From an uncultured Candidatus Melainabacteria bacterium (GTDB lineage: Bacteria; Cyanobacteriota; Vampirovibrionia; Gastranaerophilales; Gastranaerophilaceae), in the NCBI GenBank assembly GCA_934693165.1, contig CAKUUX010000005.1, positions 65,789 through 129,788 on the forward strand: a DNA stretch of 64,000 bases, given 5' to 3'. Shown piece by piece: positions 1 to 8,874 of this stretch (the first letter of the stretch is position 1; the number at the start of each line of letters is the position of its first letter). The notes beneath the pieces were generated by a model. It was not told the DNA's origin and did not search any database. It was given only the letters and a program-made list of their open reading frames with translations. The position numbers and the translations under genes were made by a program.

Positions 1-1
1 T

Positions 2-163
2 GTTGAAACGAGTGCTTACTTCTTGGCTATTTGGTTTCCTATGATGCTATTTATTTTGTGCAAAATTCTTTTCTGCAAAAAATCAATGGCTTGGGGTAAA
101 ACAACTCACGGTTTAATTCAAGAAGAAGAAGATAATATTCAAAAACAAAAAGCAAAAGCTTAA
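2..163 (+). CDS. C-terminal end of a membrane protein (5' truncated by window edge)
   Basis: Open frame from the window edge to TAA at 161-163, about 53 residues. It begins with a hydrophobic stretch (AYFLAIWFPMMLFILCKILF) and ends in a charged, Glu/Lys-rich cytoplasmic tail. The juxtamembrane WGKTTHG resembles the W-x-K-T-x-H-G seen at the C-terminus of some membrane-bound family 2 glycosyltransferases. That identification is weak because the catalytic part is outside the window. It lies 21 bp upstream of apt on the same strand. Confidence 0.45.
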   Translation, partial: VETSAYFLAIWFPMMLFILCKILFCKKSMAWGKTTHGLIQEEEDNIQKQKAKA

Positions 164-184
164 TTTAAGGAAGAAGGCAATTAA

Positions 185-724
185 ATGAGAACACTTACAG
201 TCGATGATATTAAAAATGAAATAAGAAACGTTCAAGACTTTCCTAAAAAAGGTATTCTTTTTAGAGATATTACAACTGCTCTAAAGGATGCTGATACTAT
301 GAAAGCTATGGTTGATTTCTTGTATGAACATTACAAAGATAAAAAGATTGACTATATTGCAGGCATGGAATCAAGAGGTTTTATCGTTGGTATGCCTTTA
401 GCATATAAATTAAACGTTGGGTTTGTTCCAGTAAGAAAACCTGGTAAATTACCAGCTGAAACATATAAACAATCTTACGAGTTAGAATATGGTACTGATG
501 TTATCGAAATGCACAAAGACGCTGTAGAAGAAGGTAAAAACGTATTAATAGTAGATGATTTACTAGCAACAGGTGGTACTGCTTGTGCAGCTTGTAAATT
601 GTTACACCAAGCTAAAGCAAATATTGTTGGTGCTGCTTTTTGGATTGAATTAAGTGGTCTTAGTGGTCGTGAAAAACTTGAACAACAAGAGGGTATTGAT
701 GTAGTTAGTATGCTACAGTATTAA
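185..724 (+). CDS. apt: Adenine phosphoribosyltransferase
   Basis: Purine salvage enzyme converting adenine and PRPP to AMP plus pyrophosphate in the cytoplasm. At 179 residues it has the usual family length. The PRPP-binding loop VLIVDDLLATGGTA lies near residues 120-133, and the N-terminal FPKKGILFRDIT and RGFIVG segments are typical of bacterial Apt. The start is supported by AAGGAAGAAGG a few bases upstream. It ends 30 bp before a strong palindromic terminator. Identification is firm. Confidence 0.97.
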   Translation: MRTLTVDDIKNEIRNVQDFPKKGILFRDITTALKDADTMKAMVDFLYEHYKDKKIDYIAGMESRGFIVGMPLAYKLNVGFVPVRKPGKLPAETYKQSYELEYGTDVIEMHKDAVEEGKNVLIVDDLLATGGTACAACKLLHQAKANIVGAAFWIELSGLSGREKLEQQEGIDVVSMLQY

Positions 725-754
725 AAGCGAGCAGAGGCACGAACGAAGTTTTAA

Positions 755-787
755 AATAGAGGCGAAGCCAACGGCTTCGCCTCTATT
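755..787 (+). terminator. Palindromic terminator after apt (shared repeat family)
   Basis: A 15-bp perfect stem (755-769 with 773-787) around the loop AAC, followed by a short T-containing run. Its core GGCGAAGCC-AAC-GGCTTCGCC recurs at 12166-12206 and, inverted, at 63840-63872. Confidence 0.8.
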
Positions 788-792
788 GTTTT

Positions 793-812
793 GTTGTGGT
801 AGAAACCCCAAC
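793..812. repeat. Short imperfect hairpin repeat, copy 1
   Basis: GTTGTGGT-AGAA-ACCCCAAC is an imperfect version of the GTTGGG-N8-CCCAAC hairpin found twice more at the other side of the Nudix gene. Confidence 0.5.
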
Positions 813-829
813 CTAGATTTATTACTTCT

Positions 830-1444
830 TTAATCAAATTGTGTTTCCCAGTTTGGATTTTTGTATGCTTCAAAACACATTTTGATTTGTTTTTTATTAT
901 TTTTTGCATTTGCTAGATTTTCAGGTAGTTCATCAATACCAAAATATTTTATTTCTGTAGTTTCAATATTTTCTTTAAATTCGCCACCAATCAGCTCACA
1001 TAATACAAAGACTTTGCAAACACTATAAACATAATAAGGTTCATTATGTTTGTTTCTATCTTGTACGGCAATTAATTTTACAGCTTTTGCCTCTAGTCCT
1101 GCTTCTTCACGGATTTCTTTTTCTGTATTAGATTTTACAGATTCTAAAACATCACACCAGCCTCCAGGTAGAGACCAAGTGCCATTGTTTTCATGCACAA
1201 GCAAAATCTTATCGTCTTTAAAAATTGCTCCACGAGTATCGATTTTTGGTGTTTGATAACCTGTTTCACCACAGAACAAATCTTTTACTTTTTCAAGGTT
1301 TATGTCAGATTTTTCTGAAATTATTTCAGCAGAAATTTCTCTCAAGCGTTCGTATCTTTCAACGTCATAAGGATTTTCTGTATATGCAATTCCTGATTGA
1401 GCGATGCTTTGTATTTCTATTGCTAATTTGATTAATTTGTCCAT
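830..1444 (-). CDS. Nudix hydrolase with N-terminal helical domain
   Basis: Hydrolyses a nucleoside diphosphate linked to another moiety; ADP-ribose or a similar dinucleotide is likely but not provable here. The Nudix box is visible as GGWCDVLE...KEIREEAGLEA around residues 93-117. It matches Gx5Ex7REUxEExGU except that the usual Arg is Lys. Residues 1-60 (AIEIQSIAQSGIAY...RYERLREI) look like the small helical N-terminal domain that precedes Nudix in a subset of ADP-ribose pyrophosphatase-like proteins. The gene stands alone between two small hairpin repeats, antisense to apt. Confidence 0.88.
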   Translation of the reverse strand: MDKLIKLAIEIQSIAQSGIAYTENPYDVERYERLREISAEIISEKSDINLEKVKDLFCGETGYQTPKIDTRGAIFKDDKILLVHENNGTWSLPGGWCDVLESVKSNTEKEIREEAGLEAKAVKLIAVQDRNKHNEPYYVYSVCKVFVLCELIGGEFKENIETTEIKYFGIDELPENLANAKNNKKQIKMCFEAYKNPNWETQFD

Positions 1445-1459
1445 AAATTTTTATATTTT

Positions 1460-1527
1460 GTTGGGCAAGTATTCCCAACCAACTGCCTGTTCACCATATA
1501 AGATTTTGTTGGGGTAGAAAACCCAAC
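1460..1527. repeat. Two GTTGGG-N8-CCCAAC hairpins
   Basis: Perfect 6-bp inverted repeats with 8-nt spacers at 1460-1479 and 1508-1527, in the 103-bp gap between the Nudix gene and secA. The flanks (TTTTGTTGGG, CCCAACC) are also shared with the copy at 793-812. Confidence 0.6.
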
Positions 1528-1547
1528 CTACAACTGCTCACATCGGC

Positions 1548-4334
1548 TTACGCTTTTCCACAGCAGTGTTTATACTTTTTGCCACTACCACAAGGGCAAG
1601 GGTCATTTCTACCGACTTTATTATCGTTTCTTACTGGTTTAACTTCGATTTCTTCGTCATCTTCAGATGAATCAAAGTTTTCTGCTGCTCTTGATAAGTC
1701 TGTTTCGATAGCATCATTTGGATTTATAACTTGTACACCAAATTTTGTTCTAAAGATATGTTTTACAACATCACCTTGAATTTCATGCATCATATTATTG
1801 AACAAGTCATAAGCTTCTTTTTTATATTCAATTAATGGGTCTTTTTGACCGTAAGCTCTCAAGCCGATACCATCTCTCAACATATCAATGTTATGTAGGT
1901 GGTCAATCCATTTGTTATCAACAGTTCTCAACATTACATCACGTTCAATTGTTCTCATAATATTGTCATCTGCAAATGGAACTTGAGGTTGAGGATTTTC
2001 CTCGTATTGAGAAATAACGTCATTATAGAAATTAATAATTTCTTCTTCGTGTTCTCTATATTTTTGGAAAGCTTTTTCTTTAATCTTGTCATAAATAGCG
2101 TCATATCTTAGATTCTTAATATCGTTAACTTGAATATCACTAAGTTGAGGCATAATTGAATGAACTTCTTTAATTAGTCTTTCCAAATCCTCGTAAACGT
2201 ATTCAGCAGTATTCATTTCTGGAGTAATATATCCTAGTAAAAGTCTTTCAATTTCTTTTTCTATCATATATTTAACATCTTCAGAAAGGTTTTTACCGAA
2301 TAAAACTTTTTTACGTTGAGCATAGAATTTCTCTCTTTGAACATTCATAACGTCGTCATATTCAAGAACTGATTTTCTTATGTCAAAGTGGTAAGTTTCA
2401 ACTTTCTTTTGTGCTGATTGAATTTGTCTTGTAATAAGAGGATTTTCAATAGCCATATCTTCTTCAACATTAAGAGCGTTCATAAGACTAATAATTTTGT
2501 CGCCACCGAAAATTCTCATCAAATTATCTTCTAAAGATAAGAAAAATCTAGTAGAACCTGGGTCACCTTGTCTTGCTGCACGACCTCTCAATTGGTTATC
2601 GATACGTCTTGATTCGTGTCTTTCTGTACCGATTACGTGCAAACCACCTGCTCTAACTACTTTTTTATGTTCTTCTTCTGTTTGAGCACGCATTTTTTGT
2701 AAAAGAGCATTTTTCTTTTCTTCATAATCACACATATCAGGTGTTATGCCTTGGTTTTCAAGTTCTTCTTTTGCTAAATATTCAGCGTTACCACCTAAAA
2801 GAATATCTGTACCACGACCAGCCATATTAGTTGCGATTGTAACAGCGCCTGCACGACCTGCTTGGGCGATAATATATGCTTCTTTTTCGTGGTGTTTTGC
2901 ATTCAATACATTGTGTGGAATATTTCTTTCTTTTAAAAGATGTGAGATATATTCTGATTTTTCAATACTAATTGTACCTACAAGTACTGGTCTTTGTTTC
3001 TTGTGCATTTCGATAATTTCATCTACTACAGCCAAAAATTTTTGTTTTTCTGTCTTGTAGATAACATCTGACATATTTTCTCTAATATCAGGTTTATTTG
3101 TAGGAATAATAGTAACTTCTAAGTTATAAATTTTTCCAAATTCAGCTTCTTCAGTCATTGCTGTACCAGTCATACCTGATAATTTTGGATATAATCTAAA
3201 CAAGTTTTGGAAAGTAATGCTTGCTAAAGTTTGTGTTTCATCTTGAATTTTAACGTTTTCTTTGGCTTCAACAGCTTGGTGCAAACCATCTGACCAACGT
3301 CTACCTTCCATTAAACGACCTGTAAATTCATCTACAATACAAACTTCGCCATTTTTTACAACGTAATCTGTATCTTTAATAAATAATTCTTTTGCTTTTA
3401 AAGCTTGAATTAATTGATGAGCGTTTTGTGTAGCAATATCAAATAAATCTTTTACGCCTAACAATTCTTGCGCTTTATCAATACCAACTTCTGTTAAAAT
3501 AACATTTTTATTCTTTTCATCAACTTCATAATCAACATCCTTTTGAAGTTGAGGTGCAATTTTTGCCATTGTTCTGTATGTTTCAGCAGATTTTTCCAAT
3601 CTACCACTAATAATTAATGGAGTTCTAGCTTCATCGATTAAGATACTGTCGACTTCATCGATGATAGCATAGTTAAATGGTCTTTGAACAAGCATTTCAG
3701 GACTACCTGCCATATTATCTCTCAAATAGTCAAAACCAAATTCGTTATTTGTACCATAAGTGATGTCACATTCGTAAGCTTTCTTTTTGTTGTCAAAACT
3801 TTCGGCATTTCTTCCACCTGAAAGGATTACACCAACTGAAAGACCTAGAAATTTATAAATTTTGCCCATCCATTCAGAGTCACGTTTTGCAAGGTAATCG
3901 TTAACTGTGATTACGTGAACACCCTTACCAGTAAGCGCATTCAAATATGCAGGAAGTGTCGCTACAAGAGTTTTACCTTCACCAGTTCTCATCTCTGCAA
4001 TGTGACCATTGTGTAAGAAATATCCACCAATCAATTGCACATCAAAATGGCGCATATTTAAGACTCTTTTACCTGCTTCTCTTACTGTAGCAAAAGCGTC
4101 TGGCAAAATTTTATCCAATGCTTCTTTTTCTAAAATTCTATCTTGTTTTACATTATCAGATTTTGGTCTTTTTGCTAAAATTTCTTTAAATTCTTGAGTT
4201 TTTGCTCTCAATTCTTCATCTGATAATTTTGAATATTCTTCTTCCAATTTATTAATATGTTCAATAATAGGCATTATTTGTTTGATTTTCTTTTCATGAG
4301 GATCGCCCATTAATTTAACTAAAAAATTTATCAT
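1548..4334 (-). CDS. secA: Preprotein translocase ATPase SecA
   Basis: Motor ATPase of the Sec pathway that pushes unfolded preproteins through SecYEG; 928 residues, full length. Visible motifs are the Walker A segment RTGEGKT near residue 118, the DEAD-type IIDEVDSILIDEAR near 226-239, the preprotein cross-linking region, and the C-terminal zinc-binding SEC-C tail (GRNDPCPCGSGKKYKHCC). The tail normally contacts SecB or phospholipid. A candidate sigma-70 promoter lies 34-62 bp upstream. The many signal-peptide proteins in this window are its likely clients. Confidence 0.98.
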   Translation of the reverse strand: MINFLVKLMGDPHEKKIKQIMPIIEHINKLEEEYSKLSDEELRAKTQEFKEILAKRPKSDNVKQDRILEKEALDKILPDAFATVREAGKRVLNMRHFDVQLIGGYFLHNGHIAEMRTGEGKTLVATLPAYLNALTGKGVHVITVNDYLAKRDSEWMGKIYKFLGLSVGVILSGGRNAESFDNKKKAYECDITYGTNNEFGFDYLRDNMAGSPEMLVQRPFNYAIIDEVDSILIDEARTPLIISGRLEKSAETYRTMAKIAPQLQKDVDYEVDEKNKNVILTEVGIDKAQELLGVKDLFDIATQNAHQLIQALKAKELFIKDTDYVVKNGEVCIVDEFTGRLMEGRRWSDGLHQAVEAKENVKIQDETQTLASITFQNLFRLYPKLSGMTGTAMTEEAEFGKIYNLEVTIIPTNKPDIRENMSDVIYKTEKQKFLAVVDEIIEMHKKQRPVLVGTISIEKSEYISHLLKERNIPHNVLNAKHHEKEAYIIAQAGRAGAVTIATNMAGRGTDILLGGNAEYLAKEELENQGITPDMCDYEEKKNALLQKMRAQTEEEHKKVVRAGGLHVIGTERHESRRIDNQLRGRAARQGDPGSTRFFLSLEDNLMRIFGGDKIISLMNALNVEEDMAIENPLITRQIQSAQKKVETYHFDIRKSVLEYDDVMNVQREKFYAQRKKVLFGKNLSEDVKYMIEKEIERLLLGYITPEMNTAEYVYEDLERLIKEVHSIMPQLSDIQVNDIKNLRYDAIYDKIKEKAFQKYREHEEEIINFYNDVISQYEENPQPQVPFADDNIMRTIERDVMLRTVDNKWIDHLHNIDMLRDGIGLRAYGQKDPLIEYKKEAYDLFNNMMHEIQGDVVKHIFRTKFGVQVINPNDAIETDLSRAAENFDSSEDDEEIEVKPVRNDNKVGRNDPCPCGSGKKYKHCCGKA

Positions 4335-4367
4335 TTAATACTCCAATTCATGTGTTTATTTAACCTA

Positions 4368-4396
4368 ATTTTATCACGGACAAAATCTTTGAGCAA
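4368..4396 (-). promoter_or_regulatory. Candidate promoter of secA
   Basis: On the minus strand, TTGCTC (4396-4391) and TAAAAT (4373-4368) are separated by exactly 17 nt. Assigned by eye only. Confidence 0.55.
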
Positions 4397-4505
4397 TAGC
4401 CCAAAACCCCTTAATTTATTATGATTTTTAGCCAATTGTCTAATTTTTATTTAAATTTGTAATGATATAATATTTGTATTTTGTGGTATATTCTATTTAG
4501 TAATT

Positions 4506-5459
4506 ATGACTCCAGAATCAGAATTTAAAAAATTTTTAATAGTAATCCTTTTATTAATTGGTGGTTACGTGTTGATTTCAACTAGTGACTGCTCAAAGTA
4601 TGTTCAAAAACTTCAAACAAACCTTGTTTCTAAAATTTTTCTTGAAGATAAAGAAATCACTTCTGAAAATTCTGAGTCAGAACAAGTAAGCGAAGACTGG
4701 TTTACTAAAAATTTTAAGAAGAAAAACCCTTACGAATATTGGATTTCGGGTAATGTTAAAATTAATTCCTTATCAAATTATAATAATGTATCTAAAGAAC
4801 AAATTTATACATTTAGAAAATATTACGTAAACAAAACCATATTTAAAAACAAAGACTATGTTCCAAATGAAGAAGTTTTCGGAAAAATCTCAGAAAATAA
4901 CAAATGGCTAGGTGTAAAATCATTAGCATGTATGGGTTCATATTCTTATGCAGATAAAAGTATGGCTAACGATAGTAAATTTATCAATAATCCTGCAATT
5001 CTTGTAGGAATAGATTATGCGACATATCCTGAATATACACTTAGATGTTCTGAAGATGAATATTTAATGCCTAAAAAATTAAGTTTTTCGAAAGATGATA
5101 ATACATTCTATCTTACTTATGATGTATCGGAGAAGCAAAAGAACAGAAGATTTAAACTAGTAGGCTTAAACGCACGAGATTTGGGTTACAATTATGCCTT
5201 TTGTCGTAAAACAAACAATGTGAATTTTGCAAATTCCTTTGATAATATTTCTAAAAACATTTATAAATTCAAAGATGCAATAAGAGTTGATTCCTCTTGC
5301 AGAATAAAAGGTGGTTGTAACAATAACATTGCTTTTCAAGAAGAACTTTTTTTTGATATATCCTCATTCCCTGCAACTTTTGAATTAAAACTTTGGACTC
5401 AAGAACCTGAAAATGAAAACTCAAAAGGTGATATTAATTTTACTATTATTTTAGAGTAA
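4506..5459 (+). CDS. Membrane-anchored extracytoplasmic protein, unknown
   Basis: 317 residues with one hydrophobic helix near residues 9-27 (FLIVILLLIGGYVLIS) followed by a long hydrophilic part with several cysteines; it is probably a single-pass protein facing the periplasm. I recognise no family. It lacks the DINGxKxPN signature of the pilin-head-like proteins elsewhere in the window. The extended -10 box TGGTATATT (4484-4492) lies only 13 nt before the ATG and no clear ribosome-binding site is present. Its 3' end overlaps the convergent gene by 14 bp. Confidence 0.7.
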   Translation: MTPESEFKKFLIVILLLIGGYVLISTSDCSKYVQKLQTNLVSKIFLEDKEITSENSESEQVSEDWFTKNFKKKNPYEYWISGNVKINSLSNYNNVSKEQIYTFRKYYVNKTIFKNKDYVPNEEVFGKISENNKWLGVKSLACMGSYSYADKSMANDSKFINNPAILVGIDYATYPEYTLRCSEDEYLMPKKLSFSKDDNTFYLTYDVSEKQKNRRFKLVGLNARDLGYNYAFCRKTNNVNFANSFDNISKNIYKFKDAIRVDSSCRIKGGCNNNIAFQEELFFDISSFPATFELKLWTQEPENENSKGDINFTIILE

Positions 5460-6525
5460 ATTCAATAATGAAATTATCTGGACGATTTGTTTCACTAAGA
5501 GCATAGTCGTTATCATTTAAGATATAAAGTTTTTTCTTGCCCAAAGCAATACCTTCAATTTTTGTATTACTATCTATGTTGTTTAAGCCTGTAAGAGGAT
5601 AAACTTCTTGGCTTTTAATCTTTGAACCACTTAATTTTAATTTTCTAATTTGATGAATACCATTTCTAAATTCTACAGTAAGTATGGTATTTCTCTTAAA
5701 CATTACTGCGCCTGAAACCTTTGATTCAGCGTCAATTTCGTATTTATAAACTTTATCAACTTTTTCAGAACGAGTATTAAATCTTACAATTCTAGCGTAA
5801 GTTTCACCTTTTAGTGCGCTTTGAGTAAAGACATAAATATGATTTTTACCGTCATAAGCCATTGCTTCAAACCCACGATTTTTTTGAATACCGTTTAATT
5901 CTTCTGGAAGATTGTATGTTATTTTAGAATTTAAAACACTTGAACCCTTTGGAGCGAAACGTTTTTCAACTTTTAGTGATTTATCAGCTTTTATAATAGA
6001 TGGATAATATTCTTCTGCAATCCAATACGTACCTTTTTTATCGATAATAAAGGCTTCTGTATCTGCACCACTAAGCTGTGGGGATAAAAGACTTCCGTTT
6101 GGTCCAATAGGAAAACAGTCATTATTTTCGTCAATTGGCAATCCTGAAACACCCGTAAGTTTAATTTTTCCAGTAACTTTTATGCCACCGTTTTCTTTGA
6201 ACTCTGTTTCATAAACAGTAGGAACTAAATTTGGGCAGTAGAAAATTCTAACTTCTTTTTCTCCAATAAATTTTACATCGCTATTAGGTCCTCTATCAGT
6301 TAGAATATATAGTTTACCATCTTTGTAAAATAAATCTGAAAATCCACCAGCTTTTACGTTTTCACAAACATTTGGTAAGGTATTTATTTCGTAAACTTTT
6401 TCTGGCGTAAGATTTATTCTATCAGAAACGATAGAGTTAGTTTTAAATAAAACAAATAAAATCACCAAGATTAGAATTATTTGTTTTTTGTATGTATTCC
6501 AATATTCTTTGATTTTTTCTTCCAT
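5446..6525 (-). CDS. Esterase-like/phytase-like beta-propeller protein, membrane anchored
   Basis: About 359 residues: an N-terminal hydrophobic anchor (IILILVILFVLF) followed by a domain matching the 'esterase-like activity of phytase' family. Visible landmarks are AGGFSDLFYKDGKLYILTDR, then SGADTEAFIIDKKGTYWIAEE, then GFEAMAYDGKNHIYVF. Such domains form a six-bladed propeller outside the membrane; the substrate is not known. An upstream ATG at 6540 is in frame. I prefer the ATG at 6525 because a -10-like TATGAT overlaps the first one. It is convergent with and overlaps the preceding gene. Confidence 0.78.
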   Translation of the reverse strand: MEEKIKEYWNTYKKQIILILVILFVLFKTNSIVSDRINLTPEKVYEINTLPNVCENVKAGGFSDLFYKDGKLYILTDRGPNSDVKFIGEKEVRIFYCPNLVPTVYETEFKENGGIKVTGKIKLTGVSGLPIDENNDCFPIGPNGSLLSPQLSGADTEAFIIDKKGTYWIAEEYYPSIIKADKSLKVEKRFAPKGSSVLNSKITYNLPEELNGIQKNRGFEAMAYDGKNHIYVFTQSALKGETYARIVRFNTRSEKVDKVYKYEIDAESKVSGAVMFKRNTILTVEFRNGIHQIRKLKLSGSKIKSQEVYPLTGLNNIDSNTKIEGIALGKKKLYILNDNDYALSETNRPDNFIIEFTLK

Positions 6526-6584
6526 AGTACAAACTATCATAACACAATTTTTGACTTATAAAAATAAATCCTTAAAAACATACT

Positions 6585-7127
6585 ATGACTATACGAAATT
6601 TATTGGCTATATTATACGTAGCAATGTTCTTAAATTTAAACTGTGCATTGGCAGACGATATTTTTTATGGTTCTGCTGAATATAACGTTGATTCTGCAAG
6701 AGAAAAAGTTGTAGATGGAATTGCATACCGAATAAACAAAGATTCTTTTAAAGATAGATATTATGATTTAGAAAATCAATCAAATTTACAAAACATAATT
6801 AATGGAAATTTAGAGTTAAAAGATAGAACATTAGCTTTTTTCTCTGATTCAACTTATGGAATTTTGTACAAAGACGATCCGTATTGCGTTTATTATTATG
6901 ATGCAAATGGATTTTTAATAAATGTTGATAAAAAAGATGGATTAAATTATCCATACAATTTTTATAAATATTCTCCAACAGGAGAACTTATAAATATGGG
7001 AGTTAGAGTTTCTAAAGGGGAAACATATATTTATTCGCCAGACGAAAAACTTATTGCTCACTGGGTTGGTGCAAATGCCTACAATGAACAAAACAAGTTG
7101 ATTATGAAACGTCGTTATGTTGAGTAA
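6585..7127 (+). CDS. Secreted protein, unknown function
   Basis: 180 residues with a clear signal peptide (LLAILYVAMFLNLNCALA, cleavage near residue 23). The C-terminal half contains short repeated Tyr/Gly/Asp phrases: YYYDANGFLINV, YKYSPTGELINM and YIYSPDEKLIAH. These resemble the repeats of MORN-like or wall-associated beta-strand proteins. I do not recognise a named family. It sits alone between convergent minus-strand operons. Confidence 0.7.
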   Translation: MTIRNLLAILYVAMFLNLNCALADDIFYGSAEYNVDSAREKVVDGIAYRINKDSFKDRYYDLENQSNLQNIINGNLELKDRTLAFFSDSTYGILYKDDPYCVYYYDANGFLINVDKKDGLNYPYNFYKYSPTGELINMGVRVSKGETYIYSPDEKLIAHWVGANAYNEQNKLIMKRRYVE

Positions 7128-7586
7128 TTATTTAACCAAAAACAGGTTATAAACTATACTTTCAGGTTCAACTTTAATTTCATTACCTCTAAAAATCACA
7201 CCAACATATTTAGCAATTTTATCGCCTAATCCTTTACATACAGAATTTTTGCGACTTATTGTTAATGAATAATTGATTTTCACAAGAATATTTTCCATAT
7301 TTCTTACGTAAAAAGTTTTGAAAGATATTTCTGCATTATCAGCAACTAATCCGTTTTCATGCAAGCTATCAACAACGCCTATAACAGGAGTGTCTTTTTT
7401 TATAAATAATCTATCTTTATAATAAATATCTTCTGTTATTTTAAATTTTATCCAATCTCCAACTTCAACTTCATTATTATGTGTTGAAATAATTTGAGTC
7501 GGAGCAATTTTAATAGCCAATTTTTCTGCATTAGCAATTGGCGCAAATATTAGTAAACAAATTAATGATATAAATAATTTTTTCAT
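7128..7586 (-). CDS. Secreted beta-rich protein, paralogue of next gene
   Basis: 152 residues with a signal peptide (LFISLICLLIFAPIANA). The mature part follows a pattern shared with the upstream gene: xIxPxxxxxTxNNxxxxGDxxxFxxxxDxxxxxxxxFxKxTxxxGxV. Third gene of a minus-strand operon behind an M48 protease, 2 bp after its paralogue. The 'xKKxTxVxGxVxx' element resembles the VPKGTxxxGxV element of the proteins at 37607-38871. Function unknown. Confidence 0.72.
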   Translation of the reverse strand: MKKLFISLICLLIFAPIANAEKLAIKIAPTQIISTHNNEVEVGDWIKFKITEDIYYKDRLFIKKDTPVIGVVDSLHENGLVADNAEISFKTFYVRNMENILVKINYSLTISRKNSVCKGLGDKIAKYVGVIFRGNEIKVEPESIVYNLFLVK

Positions 7587-7588
7587 TT

Positions 7589-8023
7589 TTAATCCTTTAA
7601 ATACAATGTATATATGTCTTTGTTTGGTCTTAAAAAGGCTTCGCCACCTCTAAATGGAGAGAACCCTAAACTTTGACCATCAACACCACTGAAATATTCA
7701 AAAAATATTGGATGATTATTTCCTTTTTGATAAATAATTCCATCTAACTTCTTACCTTGCAAAGTAAATTGCTCAATATAAACAGTTGCAAATTTTCCAC
7801 CAAAGCCATTGTTTACAACCTCTGTAACAAGTCCTGTAACCTCAGTCCCTTTTTTAAAAGTTTTAACATCATTTACAAGAACAAATTTTAAAGTGTCACC
7901 TTCTTTAATACTGTTATTAGTTGTTTTGTACTCTTTTACAGGCGTAATCTGCACTGGTATTTCTTGCGCAAAAGAAACTTGAGTAAAAAGGAGTAATATC
8001 AATAAGGCAAATAGTTTTTTCAT
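7589..8023 (-). CDS. Secreted beta-rich protein, unknown
   Basis: 144 residues with a signal peptide (LFALLILLLFTQVSFAQ). It is homologous by eye to the 152-residue product downstream: TTNNSIKEGDTLKFVLVNDV against THNNEVEVGDWIKFKITEDI. The start codon shares one base with the stop of the M48 protease gene (TAATG), indicating translational coupling. Probably envelope-located; function unknown. Confidence 0.75.
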   Translation of the reverse strand: MKKLFALLILLLFTQVSFAQEIPVQITPVKEYKTTNNSIKEGDTLKFVLVNDVKTFKKGTEVTGLVTEVVNNGFGGKFATVYIEQFTLQGKKLDGIIYQKGNNHPIFFEYFSGVDGQSLGFSPFRGGEAFLRPNKDIYTLYLKD

Positions 8024-8748
8024 TAGATTGAACCTCTTTTTGATGCTCTTTCTTTTTCACGTTGTTGGAATTTTTGAATATCCTTTTGAGCTGTGTGAGT
8101 CCAATTTACGTAATAAATATTTTTAGCCATTGGACTAGTCAAATAACTAGGATATTTTTTGTAAATATATTCGTAGTCTTTCATTAATCGTGAAGATGTT
8201 TTAGGGTGAGAAGTGAAAGTTCCCCAATCAAAAATACTTTCTCCACCTATTTTATTCATAATGGTAATCATTGCAAGTGGATTATATCCAGCTTTCACCA
8301 TATAATCAATACCGATTTCGTCAGCCTTGTATTCATAAGCTTTGCTATTAAATTTCATTACAATCAATTTTCCAAAACCGTCGTAAAAATCCATATCGTG
8401 TGCAATTTCATGTGACAAAATAGCTGCTAATTCATCATCATTATCAATATAATTAAAAAGTCCTGTATAAATTTTTACTGTCTTTGTAGAATAATATGTT
8501 GCTGCATTCAAAGTGTAATTTCCTCTTGCAAGTACAAAATTGACTCTATTAGGAATTTTATTGGCATTTAAAATTTTTGAACCAACAAGATTTATTTTTT
8601 CTTCTCTTTTACCAAGCTTCTTCCAGATATTTTCCATTGTTACAGAACCTTCATTGATTATCATATCCGAAAAGTCCATTGGAACATCTACTGCATTGGC
8701 TGATAGTCCTAATAAAAATACACCGACTAGTGCTAAAATCTTTTTCAT
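8023..8748 (-). CDS. Secreted M48-family zinc metalloprotease
   Basis: 241 residues with a signal peptide (ILALVGVFLLGLSANA). The catalytic HExxH motif appears as LSHEIAHDMDFY near residues 110-120. The third zinc ligand is probably the Glu of YKADEIGIDYM near residue 140, with the following GYNPLAMITIM helix also typical of M48 proteins. It belongs to the soluble BepA/LoiP/YggG-type M48 proteins that act in envelope quality control rather than to membrane HtpX. First gene of a three-gene operon; a good AAAGGAG precedes the ATG. Confidence 0.9.
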   Translation of the reverse strand: MKKILALVGVFLLGLSANAVDVPMDFSDMIINEGSVTMENIWKKLGKREEKINLVGSKILNANKIPNRVNFVLARGNYTLNAATYYSTKTVKIYTGLFNYIDNDDELAAILSHEIAHDMDFYDGFGKLIVMKFNSKAYEYKADEIGIDYMVKAGYNPLAMITIMNKIGGESIFDWGTFTSHPKTSSRLMKDYEYIYKKYPSYLTSPMAKNIYYVNWTHTAQKDIQKFQQREKERASKRGSI

Positions 8749-8874
8749 AATTCTCCTTTATTTATCTTTATATAATCTTAATTTACAACCAATAAAAACC
8801 CATTGCAACCAGAGTTTTTATGGTAGAATATTGAGAGAATAGAAAAGGAAATTAAGAAAGGTTATTAATATATT

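Noticed and set aside
4506..5459. A sixth pilin-head-like protein
   Set aside because: It has an N-terminal helix and cysteines but lacks the CGxxxIDINGxKxPN signature.
8749..8874. glmS ribozyme upstream of glmS
   Set aside because: The leader is short and AT-rich and lacks the conserved ribozyme core.
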